A stretch of DNA of 64,000 nucleotides from Rosa chinensis (taxonomy: Eukaryota; Streptophyta; Magnoliopsida; Rosales; Rosaceae), in the NCBI RefSeq assembly GCF_002994745.2, contig NC_037094.1, forward strand, positions 65,688,989 through 65,752,988. Direction: 5' to 3'. The stretch's first letter is position 1; each line of letters opens with the position of its first letter. The position numbers and the translations under genes were made by a program. The notes beneath the pieces were generated by a model. That model was not told where the DNA came from and made no database searches. It worked only from the letters and a program-made list of their open reading frames with translations. Positions 43,496 to 55,394 of this stretch are shown here, piece after piece.

Positions 43496-46400
43496 GTAAA
43501 CTTCGCAATATCTCTGAAAAAAATCAATACCACTTTTAATGAAATAGATAATGTGAAAGACATAATGTTTTCATGAAATGCCAAGTAACGTTTTTACACA
43601 TATTATGTAGGCTTCAGATTACAGAGAAAATAAAATCCACACAGGTTGGTTGGATAGTAGAATTGCTATGCGAGTTAGAACAGAAAGGCCTCCTTGGTAT
43701 TTGTCTGTAATTGGAGGGACTCTTTTTGTAAGTGCCACTATTTTCATTAGTTGTATAATTTTTATTATTCCATTTGCAAAGTGCGTCCCTTATGATTCCT
43801 ACTATGCCATGTTCAGAAAGCATCTGCTAGTAGTGCGGCGATGGTTTCAGATTATATCGGCTATCTTGAGAAAGGGCAAATCCCACCTAAGGTATGGTTG
43901 TGTAAAAATTCCTATCTACATAGATGATTTATGTGTCTTTTTCTAATTAATTTTTGTCAATTATGATCCTGATTGCAGCATATATCATTTGTCCATTCAC
44001 AAGTGTCTTTGAACATTGAGGGGAGCAAATACACGGTATTTTTTCCTATAATGTTGCTTCATTCCAAGGATTTCTAATTTATTTTTTAGGACCTTTAGGA
44101 GATTTGTTGTTGGTAGAATCAATAGTTATATATAATCAACAATCAACTATTCTAGATTGACATGGTGAGAGGGGGTCCTGGGAGCTATAGATTGCGGATG
44201 AATGAGTCAGAGGTTGAAGCAGAGATACATACTTTACGCGATGGAGGATTACTGATGCAGGCAAGTATAAGTATCCTCTTTATAATTTCATATTGTAGCT
44301 TCAAAGGTGATTCTACTCTTGCTCACATTGTGTATTACTTATTTTATCGTGGGACTATTTATCTGTACAAGTAATTGTCATTATGATTAAAGAAGTACGT
44401 CAAATGTTGGAATTTAGAAAGAAGTGACTTTTGGCACCTCTAGAAATGTCCTCAATCATGTTAGTCCTGTCAATGTCTTCATGCTAATATATTCTTATGA
44501 TTTGCTGCATCCACAGTATCTTTTGCACCAATACTTAGTACATACTGTATAATTGCACCTGTCAGTTGGTGCTGTTACTTATTACTTAAATGTTGTTTCA
44601 GTTGGATGGAAATAGTCACATTATATATGCAGAGGAAGAAGCAGCTGGAACTCGTCTTCTTATTGATGGAAGGACTTGCTTGCTTCAGGTTCCTCCATTT
44701 CTCTTCTTTCCTCGTATCACTTGCTTGCTCACACATTACTTATGCTGAATAGTTGACCTTTGTTGAATCTAGAACGATCACGATCCATCCAAGTTAATAG
44801 CAGAGACACCATGCAAGCTGTTGAGGTTCTTGGTTGCTGATGATAGTCATATCGATGCTGATACACCATATGCAGAGGTTGAGGTTATGAAGATGTGTAT
44901 GCCTCTACTTTCACCTGCTTCTGGAGTTATCCACTTTCAATTGTCTGAAGGCCAAGCAATGCAGGTAAATCACATTCCAATTTTTCAATAAATAGAAAAA
45001 GGAAAGAACAAAAAGACATTCATCTCTTAGTGGAAGTAAAAAAGTTATGTTCGTTACGTAGGCTGGTGAACTTATTGCAAGGCTTGATTTAGATGATCCT
45101 TCAGCTGTGAGAAAGACAGAACCTTTCCATGGAAGCTTCCCCGTCCTGGGGCCTCCAACTGCAATTTCTGGTAAAATTCATCAAAGATGTGCTGCAAGCT
45201 TAAACGCAGCCCGAATGATTCTTGCTGGTTATGAGCATAACATTGATGAAGTGAGTTCTCTTTCAATGTAAAACATAATATTTAGAGATCTGTTTTAATC
45301 TGTGCTTTTTCCAGTCTATAATATCATTTGGTAGATCTTACATTATTCTTAAACCTGCCTTGTTGATGAGTTTGTCATCTATCTCAGGTAGTGCAAAACT
45401 TGCTCAATTGCCTAGATAGTCCTGAACTCCCTTTCCTTCAATGGCAAGAATGCTTGGCTGTTTTGGCAACCCGCCTACCCAAGAATCTCAAAAATGAAGT
45501 AAGGAGAGATGGGGTGGTTTTCCCTATGAGTTATTCTCCCAAAAGAGTCTTTACTTATATCTCTTCTTTCAATTTATTTTACAGCTGGAATCAAAATTTA
45601 AGGATTTTGAGTTGATTTCTAGCTCTCAGAGTGTTGATTTTCCTGCCAAATTGTTGCGTGGTGTTCTTGAGGTGAGTTCTGTATTCAAACTCCTTAGTTT
45701 AGATTTTAAAAAAAAATAATTTTCAACTTCATAAGAATGTTGGTCTTATGTCTCTGCAGGCCCATCTATCCTCCTGTCCTGATAAAGATAAAGGAGCCCA
45801 AGAAAGGCTTGTTGAACCTTTGATGAGCCTTGTGACGTCTTATGAAGGTGGAAGAGAAAGTCATGCCCGAGTTATTGTTCAATCCCTCTTTGAAGAGTAT
45901 CTGTCAGTTGAAGAATTATTCAGTGACAACATTCAGGTTAGACATTCAGGTTATTCAGTTTTATTTTATTTTATTTATTATTTTTATTATAAGGTGGTGT
46001 ATCACTTCCAATCCTTTGTTTGGCACTTTGGCCATGTAACCAATTATAGTGAACCTAATTATTTTTTATCAGTTATTTTTTTTCTTCTTTCTTTTGATTT
46101 TGCTACTCTGTTTTATATATACTTGATCAAATCATAGTAAACAAATTTATGGAGTACTGATCTTTGGACTTTGAGCTTGGTATTTAGCTTTGTAGTTTTA
46201 CTGCATCCTGGTAAATTAGAAGGATGTTGTAAAGCTGCCCATATAGATTTGAATGTTGTAAATTTGTAAAATTTAATTCTGATGCTTGATTCCTAATATT
46301 CTAATATTTCTTTGCTCCAGGCTGATGTGATTGAGCGCCTTCGACTTCAATATAAGAAAGATCTGTTGAAGGTTGTGGAAATTGTGCTCTCTCATCAGGT

Positions 46401-49400
46401 ACTTAAAGTAAAACATGCTCGGTTTGCTTGCCTTTCCCACGTGTCATTCAATTATTTTGTAACAGTACTGTGTCATGTGCTTCCAGGGTGTAAAGAATAA
46501 AAATAAGTTGATTCTACGACTCATGGAACAACTGGTGTACCCCAACCCTGCTGCATACAGGGAGAAGCTAATTCGGTTTTCTCAACTTAACCATACAAAC
46601 TATTCTCAGGTTGGCTATTGTACCGATTTAACCAAATTGATTAAACTAGTAGATTTAATATGCTGATCTTTCTCTTGTTTTTTAAGTTTTCAAATACAAT
46701 CCTCATATCGTTAGTAAGCAATGGTTATTACTTTTCTTCAGACTAATATCCTTAATTTTTTGAAGAGTCCTAATTCCACTTTAAAATCTACAGTTGGCAC
46801 TAAAAGCAAGTCAGCTTATGGAGCAAACCAAGTTGAGTGAACTTCGTTCTAGCATTGCTAGAAGTCTTTCTGAGTTGGAGATGTTTACTGAGGATGGTGA
46901 AACCATGGATACTCCAAAGAGGAAAAGTGCCATAAATGAACGAATGGAGGATCTTGTGAGTGCACCTTTGGCAGTTGAAGATGCCCTTGTAGGTCTCTTT
47001 GATCATGGTGATCACACCCTTCAGAGGCGGGTTGTTGAGAGTTATGTACGCCGGTTATACCAGGTACTGTGGTTCAACGCTTCTGAGTTTCTGCTTACTT
47101 TATTTTCGATAGCCAATTTTGTTGTTTAACTTTTTATTCGTCATCAGCCCTACCTTGTAAAGGGGAGTGTCAGGATGCAGTGGCACAGATCTGGTCTAAT
47201 AGCTTCATGGGAGTTCTCAGAAGAACCTGTTGAGAGGAAACATGAGATTGAAGGTCAATCAGTTGATAAAACATTCCTTCAGAAACACGAGGAGAGGAAA
47301 TGGGGAGTCATGGTTATAATAAAATCTCTTCAGTTTCTTCCAGCAATTATTAGTGGTGCACTGAAGGAAATGTCTCATAACCTTCATGAAGCAACTCCAA
47401 ATGGATCTACTGAATCAAGTGGCTTTGGTAATATGATGCATATTGCTTTGGTTGGCATCAACAATCAAATGAGTCTACTTCAGGATAGGTACTATACCTG
47501 TCCATTTTATTAGCCTTGATGTTTGCAACTAAAAGTTAATCATGCAATGAATCTTGGGAGTGTGTTTACATGTAATAGTATATACTTTATCTGCGATCCT
47601 TAGGTTCTATCTTGATTGATTCATAACATAGTAAGTCCAATTTTGACTTGGATTGGATAGGTGGACGGACATTATTAATTTCTTTTTCTATCTGCAAAGA
47701 CATGCCAAATAGAACCTATAGTTAAAAACCTTCTTGACCAGCATTGTCTTTTGATGCTTGCCAGTGGTGACGAGGATCAGGCTCAAGAAAGAATTAAGAA
47801 GTTAGCCAAAATACTTAAAGAGCAAGGAGTAGCCTCCAGTCTACACAGTGCAGGTGTCACAGTAATTAGTTGTATCATACAAAGGGATGAAGGGCGGGCC
47901 CCTATGAGGCACTCCTTCCACTGGTCATCAGAGAAGCTCTATTATGAAGAAGAACCCCTATTGCGTCACCTAGAACCTCCTCTATCTATTTACCTTGAAT
48001 TGGTTAGTAATTTCCTGGCTTTATCCCCAGCTTTTATATTAATAGTGACAAAATGTTTCCACTTAACCCTTGATATGAAGTAACTCAATATCTCTTCTGA
48101 TCCAGGACAAGCTTAAAGGCTATGAGAATATACAGTATACCCCATCTCGTGACCGTCAATGGCACTTATACACCGTTGTAGACAAGACAGTGAAGCCACC
48201 ACCAATCCAAAGGATGTTCCTCAGAACACTTGTCAGGCAGCCCACAACAAATGAAGGGTTCTCTGGATTTCAACAGCTAGACATTGCAACAGCTAGTAAC
48301 CAATTTTCTTTATCATTTACTTCAAGGAGCATCTTGAGGTCCTTATCAACAGCAATGGAAGAGTTGGAACTGAATGCGCACAATGCCACTGTCAAATCTG
48401 ATCACACCCATATGTATCTTTATATCTTACGTGAGCAACAAATTAATGATCTGCTGCCTTACCACAAGTAATTATTTCTTTTTCCTATCCAATTTATTTT
48501 CATCCGAGATAAGACAGCAAACTTTCTAGAATTTCTTATTGGGGTTATTTTGCAGGAGAGTTGATTTAGATGCTCAACAAGAAGAAACTGTTGTGGAGGC
48601 CATCTTGGACGAACTTGCACGTGAAATCCACACATCAGTTGGTGTAAGGATGCATAGGTTGGGTGTTTGTGAGTGGGAAGTGAAGCTGTGGATGGCATCC
48701 TCTGGAGAGGAAAACGTTGCTTGGAGGGTTGTCGTGACAAATGTGACTGGTCATACCTGCACTGTACATGTATGTTTATATATATCGCATACATTTTGTT
48801 GAAGAATATGCTTAAATTTTAAAGTTAAAAATTCTTTGGTTGGTTTGCAGAGAGATGGCCCTTATTAGTATCAATGATTCAGATCATAGGTTAAACATAG
48901 GTTTTGCTAAAAGATGAATCTTATCAATGTGTTGTCTGATAAGAATTTTCTAATAACAGACTGCTCTTTTGCTATATATTCACAGCACATTTATATTATT
49001 TTTTTCTTTAAAAAAAAATATATATATATATACATGAAATAGTCTACTGATATATGATTCTTTCATTGTAAAATAAAGATCATATTTTAAGTAAAAACGT
49101 TTGCAATGTCAGTATTAAAGTGAATTTATTTAATGATTTATTGTCTATATTGTGAATATGGATTATGAATCATGATTGTACGTTTGGTTAACATGATATT
49201 CAGATATATCGGGAACTAGAAGATACCAGCAAACAGGGAGCGGTATACCATTCAGTCTCTGTACAGGGTCCCCTGCATGGTGTACCGGTGAATGCGCACT
49301 ATCAGCCTTTGGGAATTATAGACCGAAAACGTCTGTTGGCCAGGAGAACCAACACCACTTACTGCTATGATTTTCCACTGGTGAGATATCGGATAGATTT

Positions 49401-51778
49401 TTTTTTCTTTTTCAATAAATAATTTTATGTTCTCCACAATTTACAGATATGGTAAAAAGTAAAAACTAACTTGAGTTTTTCATAGGCATTTGAGACGGCC
49501 TTGGAACAGTCATGGGCATCCCAGTCACCAGGTGTTGACAAACCGAAGGGTAAAATTCTCAAGGTCACAGAGCTCAAATTCGCTGACCAAAAAGGCAGCT
49601 GGGGTACTCCTCTCAATACCGTAGAGCGTCCACCTGGACTCAATGATGTTGGTATGATAGCCTGGTTTATGGAGATGTCTACCCCTGAGTTCCCTTCTGG
49701 AAGGAGGATATTGGTTGTTGCGAATGATGTCACCTACAAAGCTGGATCTTTTGGCCCAAGGGAGGATGCATTCTTCTTTGCAGTAACTGAGCTTGCTTGT
49801 GCTGAGAAATTGCCTCTAATATACTTGGCTGCAAACTCAGGTGCCCGTATTGGGGTTGCTGAAGAAGTCAAATCCTGTTTTAAAGTGGGCTGGTCTGATG
49901 AATCAAGCCCCGAACGTGGTTTTCAATATGTGTATTTAACCTCTGAGGATTATGCTCGGATTGGATCATCTGTGATAGCGCATGAATTAAACCTAGCAAA
50001 TGGCGAAACCAGATGGGTGATAGATACCATTGTTGGAAAGGAGGACGGCTTGGGGGTCGAGAGCTTGACTGGAAGTGGGGCAATTGCTGGTGCATATTCG
50101 AGGGCATATATGGAAACCTTTACCTTAACATATGTGACTGGCAGAACTGTAGGGATAGGTGCTTATCTTGCAAGGCTTGGGATGCGGTGCATCCAGAGGC
50201 TTGATCAGCCCATCATTTTAACTGGTTTCTCTGCATTAAACAAACTACTTGGCCGGGAGGTTTACAGCTCCCAGATGCAACTTGGAGGACCTAAAATTAT
50301 GGGAACTAATGGGGTTGTACATCTAACGGTAGCTGATGATCTTGAAGGAATATCTGCTATTCTAAAGTGGCTGAGCTATGTTCCTCCTCATATTGGTGGC
50401 CCACTCCCCATTTCAATTCCCTTGGATCCTCCAGAAAGGCGTGTGGAGTACTGCCCCGAGAATTCATGTGATCCTCGCGCTGCGATTTCTGGTGCTCTGA
50501 ATGGTAATGGGAACTGGATGGGGGGTATATTTGACAAAGACAGCTTTGTTGAGACACTAGAAGGCTGGGCAAGGACGGTTGTTACTGGAAGGGCGAAGCT
50601 TGGAGGAATCCCTGTGGGAATTGTTGCTGTTGAGACACAGACGGTGATGCAAATTATTCCTGCTGATCCAGGCCAGCTTGATTCCCATGAGAGGGTTGTT
50701 CCTCAGGCTGGACAAGTATGGTTTCCTGATTCTGCAACTAAGACTGCCCAAGCATTATTAGATTTCAACAGAGAAGGACTCCCACTTTTCATTCTTGCCA
50801 ACTGGAGAGGCTTTTCTGGTGGGCAGAGAGACCTTTTCGAAGGGATCCTTCAGGCTGGATCAACCATTGTGGAGAACCTAAGGACTTACAAACAGCCCGT
50901 TTTTGTATTCATCCCAATGATGGGTGAGCTCCGCGGTGGAGCATGGGTGGTCGTTGATAGCCGGATAAATCCGGACCATATTGAAATGTATGCTGATCGA
51001 ACGGCTAGAGGAAATGTGCTTGAGCCAGAGGGGATGATCGAGATCAAGTTTAGGAACAAGGAATTGCTGGAGTGCATGGGCAGGCTTGACCAACAGCTGA
51101 TCCAACTAAAGACTAAGCTTCAGGAAGCCAGGAGCTGTGGGGCGAATGAGAAGGTTGAATCCCTGCAGTTTCAGATACGATCCCGAGAAAAACAGCTTTT
51201 GCCCGTCTACACTCAGATAGCTACCAAATTTGCAGAACTTCATGATACGTCTCTGAGGATGGCTGCAAAAGGGGTAATCAGAGGAGTTTTGGAGTGGGCC
51301 AGCTCTCGATCTTTCTTCTACAAGAGATTGCGTCGGAGAATTGCCGATGACTCGCTCATCAAGATAGTGAGAGATGCTGCTGGTGAACAGCTGTCACATA
51401 GATCTGCAATGGATTTGATCAAGAGCTGGTTTTTGAGTTCTGATATTTCAAGAGGCAGGGAAAATGCTTGGGAGGATGATGAAACCTTCTTTAGATGGAA
51501 GGATGATCAAACTAATTATGAGGGTAAGCTAAAAGAATTGCGGGTCCAGAAGGTATTGCTTCAATTGGCAACCATTGGCAACTCAGTATCTGATTTGCAA
51601 GCCCTACCTCAAGGTCTTGCTGCCCTTCTAAGCAAGGTAAATCATCATGTTTATTCTTTTTTACAAATATCATCACATGTATCTGTAGCCACCTGGAGCT
51701 AATGATCAAAATCTAATGCAGGTTGAGCCATCAAGCAGATCATTTTTGGTTGAGGAACTCCGGAAGGTGCTTGGTTGA
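39504..51778 (+). CDS. ACC1: Acetyl-CoA carboxylase, homomeric, cytosolic
   Basis: Makes malonyl-CoA from acetyl-CoA, bicarbonate and ATP. In plants the homomeric cytosolic enzyme feeds very-long-chain fatty acid elongation, cuticular wax, flavonoid and stilbene synthesis and malonylation. Assembled by eye from 31 coding exons, all joining in frame, it has 2,271 residues, close to the roughly 2,250 of the Arabidopsis protein. Domain order: biotin carboxylase (about 35-545), biotin carboxyl carrier (biotinyl Lys723 in VEVMKM), a long central domain, and carboxyltransferase (from about 1,537). The N-terminus [20 protein letters not shown] is short and lacks a plastid transit peptide, which argues for the cytosolic form rather than ACC2. 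The start is the first ATG after the 5' UTR intron. No frameshift or missing catalytic block was seen. Intron 15 has a GC donor. Confidence 0.95.
43611..44964 (+). other. ACC1: ACC1 exons 12-17, linker and biotin carboxyl carrier domain
   Basis: Exons: 43,611-43,727; 43,817-43,891; 43,979-44,035; 44,156-44,260; 44,602-44,688; 44,773-44,964. Exon 17 holds [10 protein letters not shown]; the Lys codon at 44,890-44,892 is residue 723, the biotin attachment site. The Ala-Met-Lys-Met of bacteria is Val-Met-Lys-Met here, as usual in eukaryotic multidomain enzymes. Exon 15 ends at a GC splice donor (CAG/GCAAGT). Confidence 0.9.
44261..44601 (+). other. ACC1 intron 15 with a GC-AG splice pair
   Basis: The donor is CAG/GCAAGT and the acceptor TTTCAG/TTGGAT. 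The exon frame closes exactly (35 codons before, 29 after) only with this GC donor. GC-AG introns are a small minority in plants and usually have this strong donor context. Confidence 0.9.
45062..49380 (+). other. ACC1: ACC1 exons 18-29, central domain
   Basis: Exons: 45,062-45,250; 45,388-45,498; 45,585-45,671; 45,760-45,936; 46,321-46,398; 46,487-46,609; 46,794-47,063; 47,148-47,488; 47,765-48,002; 48,106-48,467; 48,556-48,769; 49,204-49,380. This is the eukaryote-specific central region that holds the two catalytic parts apart and in register. It has no catalytic residues. It is the least conserved part and the boundaries rest on splice motifs and frame closure, which all agree. Confidence 0.88.
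49486..51778 (+). other. ACC1: ACC1 exons 30-31, carboxyltransferase domain
   Basis: Exon 30 (49,486-51,636, 717 codons) is one very large exon, and exon 31 is 51,722-51,778, ending in TGA. Landmarks are [80 protein letters not shown] and [20 protein letters not shown]. The domain moves the carboxyl group from biotin to acetyl-CoA. It is also the target site of grass-selective ACCase herbicides in plastid enzymes. I draw no conclusion on sensitivity. Confidence 0.92.
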
Positions 51779-52149
51779 TGGCATGCGTGACCAGAGTCCC
51801 GCGAATTGTGCTGTATGTGCCTGAATCATAGATAGCTGCATTTCAATTAGTTGCTGTAAGAAAACAATGGCTGCTTGCATATCAGACGCATCAACGATTT
51901 AGTTGGCTGTTAGAGAAGCTTTGTATATTAGAGGGTTTTAGGGAGTAGTCTCTCTCCAAATTGTAAATTTTGGTTGTCACAACCACAAGTAAAATATAAG
52001 GGGAATAGATAGCTTAAAGAGGAAAACAACCAGCATTTGCAGGTTCTGTTTCATTATTTTCCTACATGAATGATTAATGCTTGAAAATAAAGTTATGATA
52101 TGATGTATTTGTTCAGTTATCTTTTGTCAATAACTTATATGTAATTTGT
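51779..52149 (+). other. ACC1 3' UTR and 3' flank
   Basis: Follows the TGA directly. There is an AATAAA at 52,086-52,091, and TGTA-rich sequence on both sides, so polyadenylation within this stretch is likely. The direct duplication begins at about 52,150. Confidence 0.5.
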
Positions 52150-52379
52150 TAGTTTGTATTATCCTGTAAGAATTGTTCGTTATTCCCGTTTATAATTATT
52201 AATTCATGTTGCCTCGTTCGTTTCTGTGTCATAAGCATACTGAACTGTTTGAAAAGATCACTCGAACAACCATGTTATCATTTCTTTGTAGTGTTCCCGG
52301 TATCCTGGCGGTCAAGCCAATATTATTACTGTTAAGAAACCAATGGTATTCCCAATAATAATAAAACCATTTCCGATAA

Positions 52380-52650
52380 AAAAAAGTCGTCGGGAAATGT
52401 TTAATGCACGAATAGGTCATCGGCAATAGTATTTAATAACATTGCTGCCGACGAACAACCGTCGGCAAATGTGTTCTCTAGTATATAATAGCACTTGCCC
52501 CGGTGAATCCGTCGGCGCCAAACGTCTTTCCAGCTAACGAAATGTCGTCACTCGTCGGCAATGGTATTCACATTCTCAAATTAGTCATTAGCAAAGATGT
52601 TCTCAGTATATTATTACATTTTTGCCGATGAAGAAAGTGTCACTGATGTG
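52380..52650. repeat. CGTCGGCAA-motif cluster (copy 1)
   Basis: Repeated direct and inverted CGTCGGCAA / TTGCCGACG-like motifs with variants. Such clusters are typical of subterminal repeats of plant CACTA transposons. No CACTA-type termini were found next to it. The same cluster recurs at 54,125-54,410 in the second duplication copy. Confidence 0.45.
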
Positions 52651-52853
52651 TATAATTACCGTCTACTTTAGGTTTCAGGGACACAAAGCTTAATGAAACT
52701 ACTAGAATTGCTATCTATCATGCTTCTTTATTTCCATAAGCAAGAATCACTAGGCCAAAAATTAAGAGGAAAAAGAAAATAATACTGTAACTTGAGACTA
52801 TTTTAACAGTGTGTAGAAATCCAGTTCAGTTGCTCATTTCTTCATCTTGTGCT

Positions 52854-53082
52854 CAGGGGCGGAGCCAGAATTTTTTTTTCAAGTAAAGCAAGACAATGGC
52901 AGGAGGGGAAGGGAGGAAAATTAGAGGGAAGCTATAGATTTTGGAGGCAATTATGAAGATTTTGCCATGTTTTTGTCCAATTTCTGCCATTTTTACATAC
53001 CTTGCTTACACCAAATCAGCGTAAGCTCAAAAAACCAGTCTAGCCAAGTGCCTAATCTGGGCTTTGTGAGAATCCCCCCCTG
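52854..53082. mobile_element. 229-bp hAT MITE, precisely delimited
   Basis: Starts CAGGGGCGGAGCCAGAAT; the reverse complement of the right end is CAGGGGGGGATTCTCAC. It is flanked by perfect 8-bp duplications CTTGTGCT (52,846-52,853 and 53,083-53,090). The other duplication copy shows the empty site (CATCTTGTGCTTCATC, near 54,676), which proves the boundaries and shows that the insertion came after the duplication. Confidence 0.92.
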
Positions 53083-53310
53083 CTTGTGCTTCATCTTCAT
53101 CTTCGCCTTCTCCTTTTCTTTTCGTTCCAACTCTTCGCGTTTCTTCTTCTCTTTCTCTTGCTTCTTTTTCATCTCTTGTTCCAGCCTCCTCCTCTCCTTC
53201 TCTTTCTCCTGTTGTATTCTTTTCCTCCTCTCCTTCTCCTTGGCTTTCCTTACCTTTTCCCTCTCCTTGAGTTCCTCCTTTGTCAGTTCTTTTCCTATTT
53301 TGAAAAACAT
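53083..53310 (-). pseudogene. Lys/Glu-rich coiled-coil exon, copy 1, interrupted
   Basis: The minus-strand frame GKELTKEELKEREKVRKAKE continues as near-uninterrupted Lys/Glu/Arg heptads for about 75 residues, a predicted single alpha-helix or coiled coil. It begins after an acceptor-like TTCAAAATAG. The MITE at 52,854-53,082 replaces its last residues: MKMKHK is followed by MITE-encoded sequence instead of MKK and a stop. It is the duplicate of 54,664-54,903. I do not recognise the parent gene. Confidence 0.45.
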
Positions 53311-53319
53311 TTTGCTTTA

Positions 53320-53560
53320 GAGCATTACAATTCACTTTTCTGAAGAATGAATGAATATATATCATGCCTTTGCTTTGTACCATCTGGGTTGAATTTAAGT
53401 GGCAGCTGTCTCTTTTGTTGTTCTTGCGATACAATGCTTTTCTCGTCATCTATACATTGCCGTCCAAAGAACATTTGAGGGGGGCATTTCCATATTGCAT
53501 TAAGCCACCAAATGTTCATTTTTCTTTCATTCCTAATACCTAAAGCTGAGTATCTCATAC
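53320..53560 (-). pseudogene. Unassigned frame upstream of the Lys/Glu-rich exon, copy 1
   Basis: The minus strand reads NAIWKCPPQMFFGRQCIDDE, then KSIVSQEQQKRQLPLKFNPD and GTKQRHDIYSFILQKSEL. The corresponding stretch in the second copy (about 54,940-55,130) is frameshifted. Probably non-coding or decayed. Confidence 0.25.
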
Positions 53561-53819
53561 CCTATTTAGCTATTTCCAACACGACTTAGAATCTTAGATA
53601 GACATATAAACAAGAAGTAATTCCGGCACCGCATGCAAACCATGTCACTAAGTGTGAAAACTACTGTATTTAGAGATAAACCCGGGAATATTCATGACAT
53701 TGTAATTCCATCAAAAATTTCTTATGAACTTTATTGTTCATAAAGAATCGTCTATCCCTTCATATGTAAGTATCTAGCATAGTACAAAACTTTACAGATC
53801 AATACATTCTCTAGCTCTT

Positions 53820-53901
53820 CTATTTACCAATGCAGAACTTGCCAAAAATATTGGTCAAAACCTCCCGGAAATGTCTTCTCCACTTATTTGGCCAAGGGCC
53901 A
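53820..53901 (-). pseudogene. Duplicated 3' end of the MnmE gene, frameshifted
   Basis: Matches the last ~80 bp of the MnmE gene (55,395-55,477), including the FGKFCIGK codons and the TAG stop. It is missing one base in the ISEEVL segment, so it is out of frame, and it has no exons upstream. It marks the right edge of duplication copy 1. Confidence 0.9.
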
Positions 53902-54124
53902 CTTAGTTTGTAATATCCTGTAAGAATTGTTCATTATTCCCGTTTATAATTATTAATTCATGTTACCTCGTTCGTTTTTCTCTGTCTTAAGCATACTGAA
54001 CTGTTTGAAAAGATCACTCGAACTCTAAGAACCATGTTATCATTTCTTTGATAGTGTTCCCGGTATCCTAGCGGTCAAGCCACTCTTTAAGAAACCAATG
54101 GTATTCCCAATAATAATAAAACCA

Positions 54125-54410
54125 TTTCAGATGAAAAAGTCGTCGGGAAATGTTTAATGCCCGAATAGATCATCGGCAATAGTTTCCCGATATGTAATGA
54201 CGTTCTTGCCAACGAACAACCGTCGGCAAATGTGTTCTCTAGTATATAATAGCACTTCTCCCGGTGTATCCGTCGTCGCCAAACGTCTTTCCAGCAAACG
54301 AAATGTCATAACTCGTCGGCAATGGTATTCACAGTACATAATAAAATTTCTCAAATTAGTCGTTAGCAAAGATGTTCTCAGTATATTATTACATTTTTGC
54401 CGATGAAGAA
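54125..54410. repeat. CGTCGGCAA-motif cluster (copy 2)
   Basis: Second copy of the CACTA-like motif cluster seen at 52,380-52,650. Confidence 0.45.
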
Positions 54411-54663
54411 AGTGTCACTGAAGTGATGTGTATAATTTCTGTCTACTTTAGGTTTACAAGTTATATCCATGAGAGTATCAGGAGAAGGAGATGATTCAAC
54501 TCAACTTTTAAGGGACACAGAGCTTAATGAAGCTACTAGAATTGCTATCTATCATGCTTCTTTATTTCCATAGGCAAGAATCACTTGGCCAAAAATTAAG
54601 TTGAAAAAGAAAATAATACTGTAACTTGAGACTATTTTAAGTGTAGAAATCCAGTTCAGTTGC

Positions 54664-54903
54664 TCATTTCTTCATCTTGTGCTTCATCTTCATCTTCGCC
54701 TTCTCCTTTTCTTTTCGTTTCAACTCTTCGCGTTTCTTCTTCTCTTTCTCTTGCTTCTTTTTCATCTCTTGTTCCAGCCTCTTCTTCTCCTTCTCTTTCT
54801 CCTGTTCTATTCTTTTCCTCTTCTCCTTCTCCTTGGCTTTCCTTACCTTTTCCCTCTCCTTGAGTTCCTCCTTTGTCAGTTCTTTTCCTATTTTGAAACA
54901 CAT
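54664..54903 (-). pseudogene. Lys/Glu-rich coiled-coil exon, copy 2
   Basis: A 79-codon minus-strand frame, GKELTKEELKEREKVRKAKE to KMKMKHKMKK and a stop, preceded by an acceptor-like TTCAAAATAG. Without the MITE this is the original end of the frame. Almost every residue is Lys, Glu, Arg, Gln or Met. It could be the last exon of a gene, a retroposed fragment, or a purine-rich satellite-like tract that happens to be open. No upstream exon was found in the window. Confidence 0.4.
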
Positions 54904-55394
54904 TTTGCTTTAGAGCATTACAATTCACTTTTCTGATGAATGAATGAATGAATGAATATATATATCATGCCTTTGTTTTGTACTATCTGGGTTGAATTTA
55001 AGTGGCAGCCGTCTCTTTTGTTGTTCTTGCCATACAATGCTTTTCTTGTCATCTATACATTGCCGTCCAAAGAACATTTGGTGAGAGCTTCCATATTGCA
55101 TTAAGCCACCACAAGGCCATTTTTCTGAGATCTCATACCCTATTTAGCTATTTCCAACACGACTTAGAATCTCAGATAGACATATAATTCCGGCACCGCG
55201 TGCAAACCATGTCACTAAAAGTGTGAAAACTACTGTATTTAGAGATAAACCCCGGAATATAACAAAAGAGAATTCATGACATTGTAATCTCTTATGAACT
55301 TTATTGTTCATGATAAAGAATCGTCTATCCCTTCATATCTAAGTATCTAACATGGTACAAAACTTTCTACAGATCAATAAATTTTCTAGCTCTT

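Larger units (their letters stand above)
52150..53903. repeat. Direct duplication between ACC1 and MnmE gene, copy 1
   Basis: Aligns with 53,904-55,477 in the same orientation. Both begin TAGTTTGTA-TATCCTGTAAG and end in the 3' end of the MnmE reading frame (...GGCCAAGGGCCA). Copy 1 ends where copy 2 starts, with no spacer, so this is a tandem duplication of intergenic DNA plus the last ~80 bp of the MnmE gene. Copy 1 carries an additional 229-bp hAT MITE, which explains most of the length difference. Confidence 0.9.

Noticed and set aside
52967..54936. Ser/Phe/Leu-rich plus-strand frames in the ACC1-MnmE duplication
   Set aside because: They are the complement of the Lys/Glu-rich minus-strand frames. 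A purine-rich strand produces such shadows.
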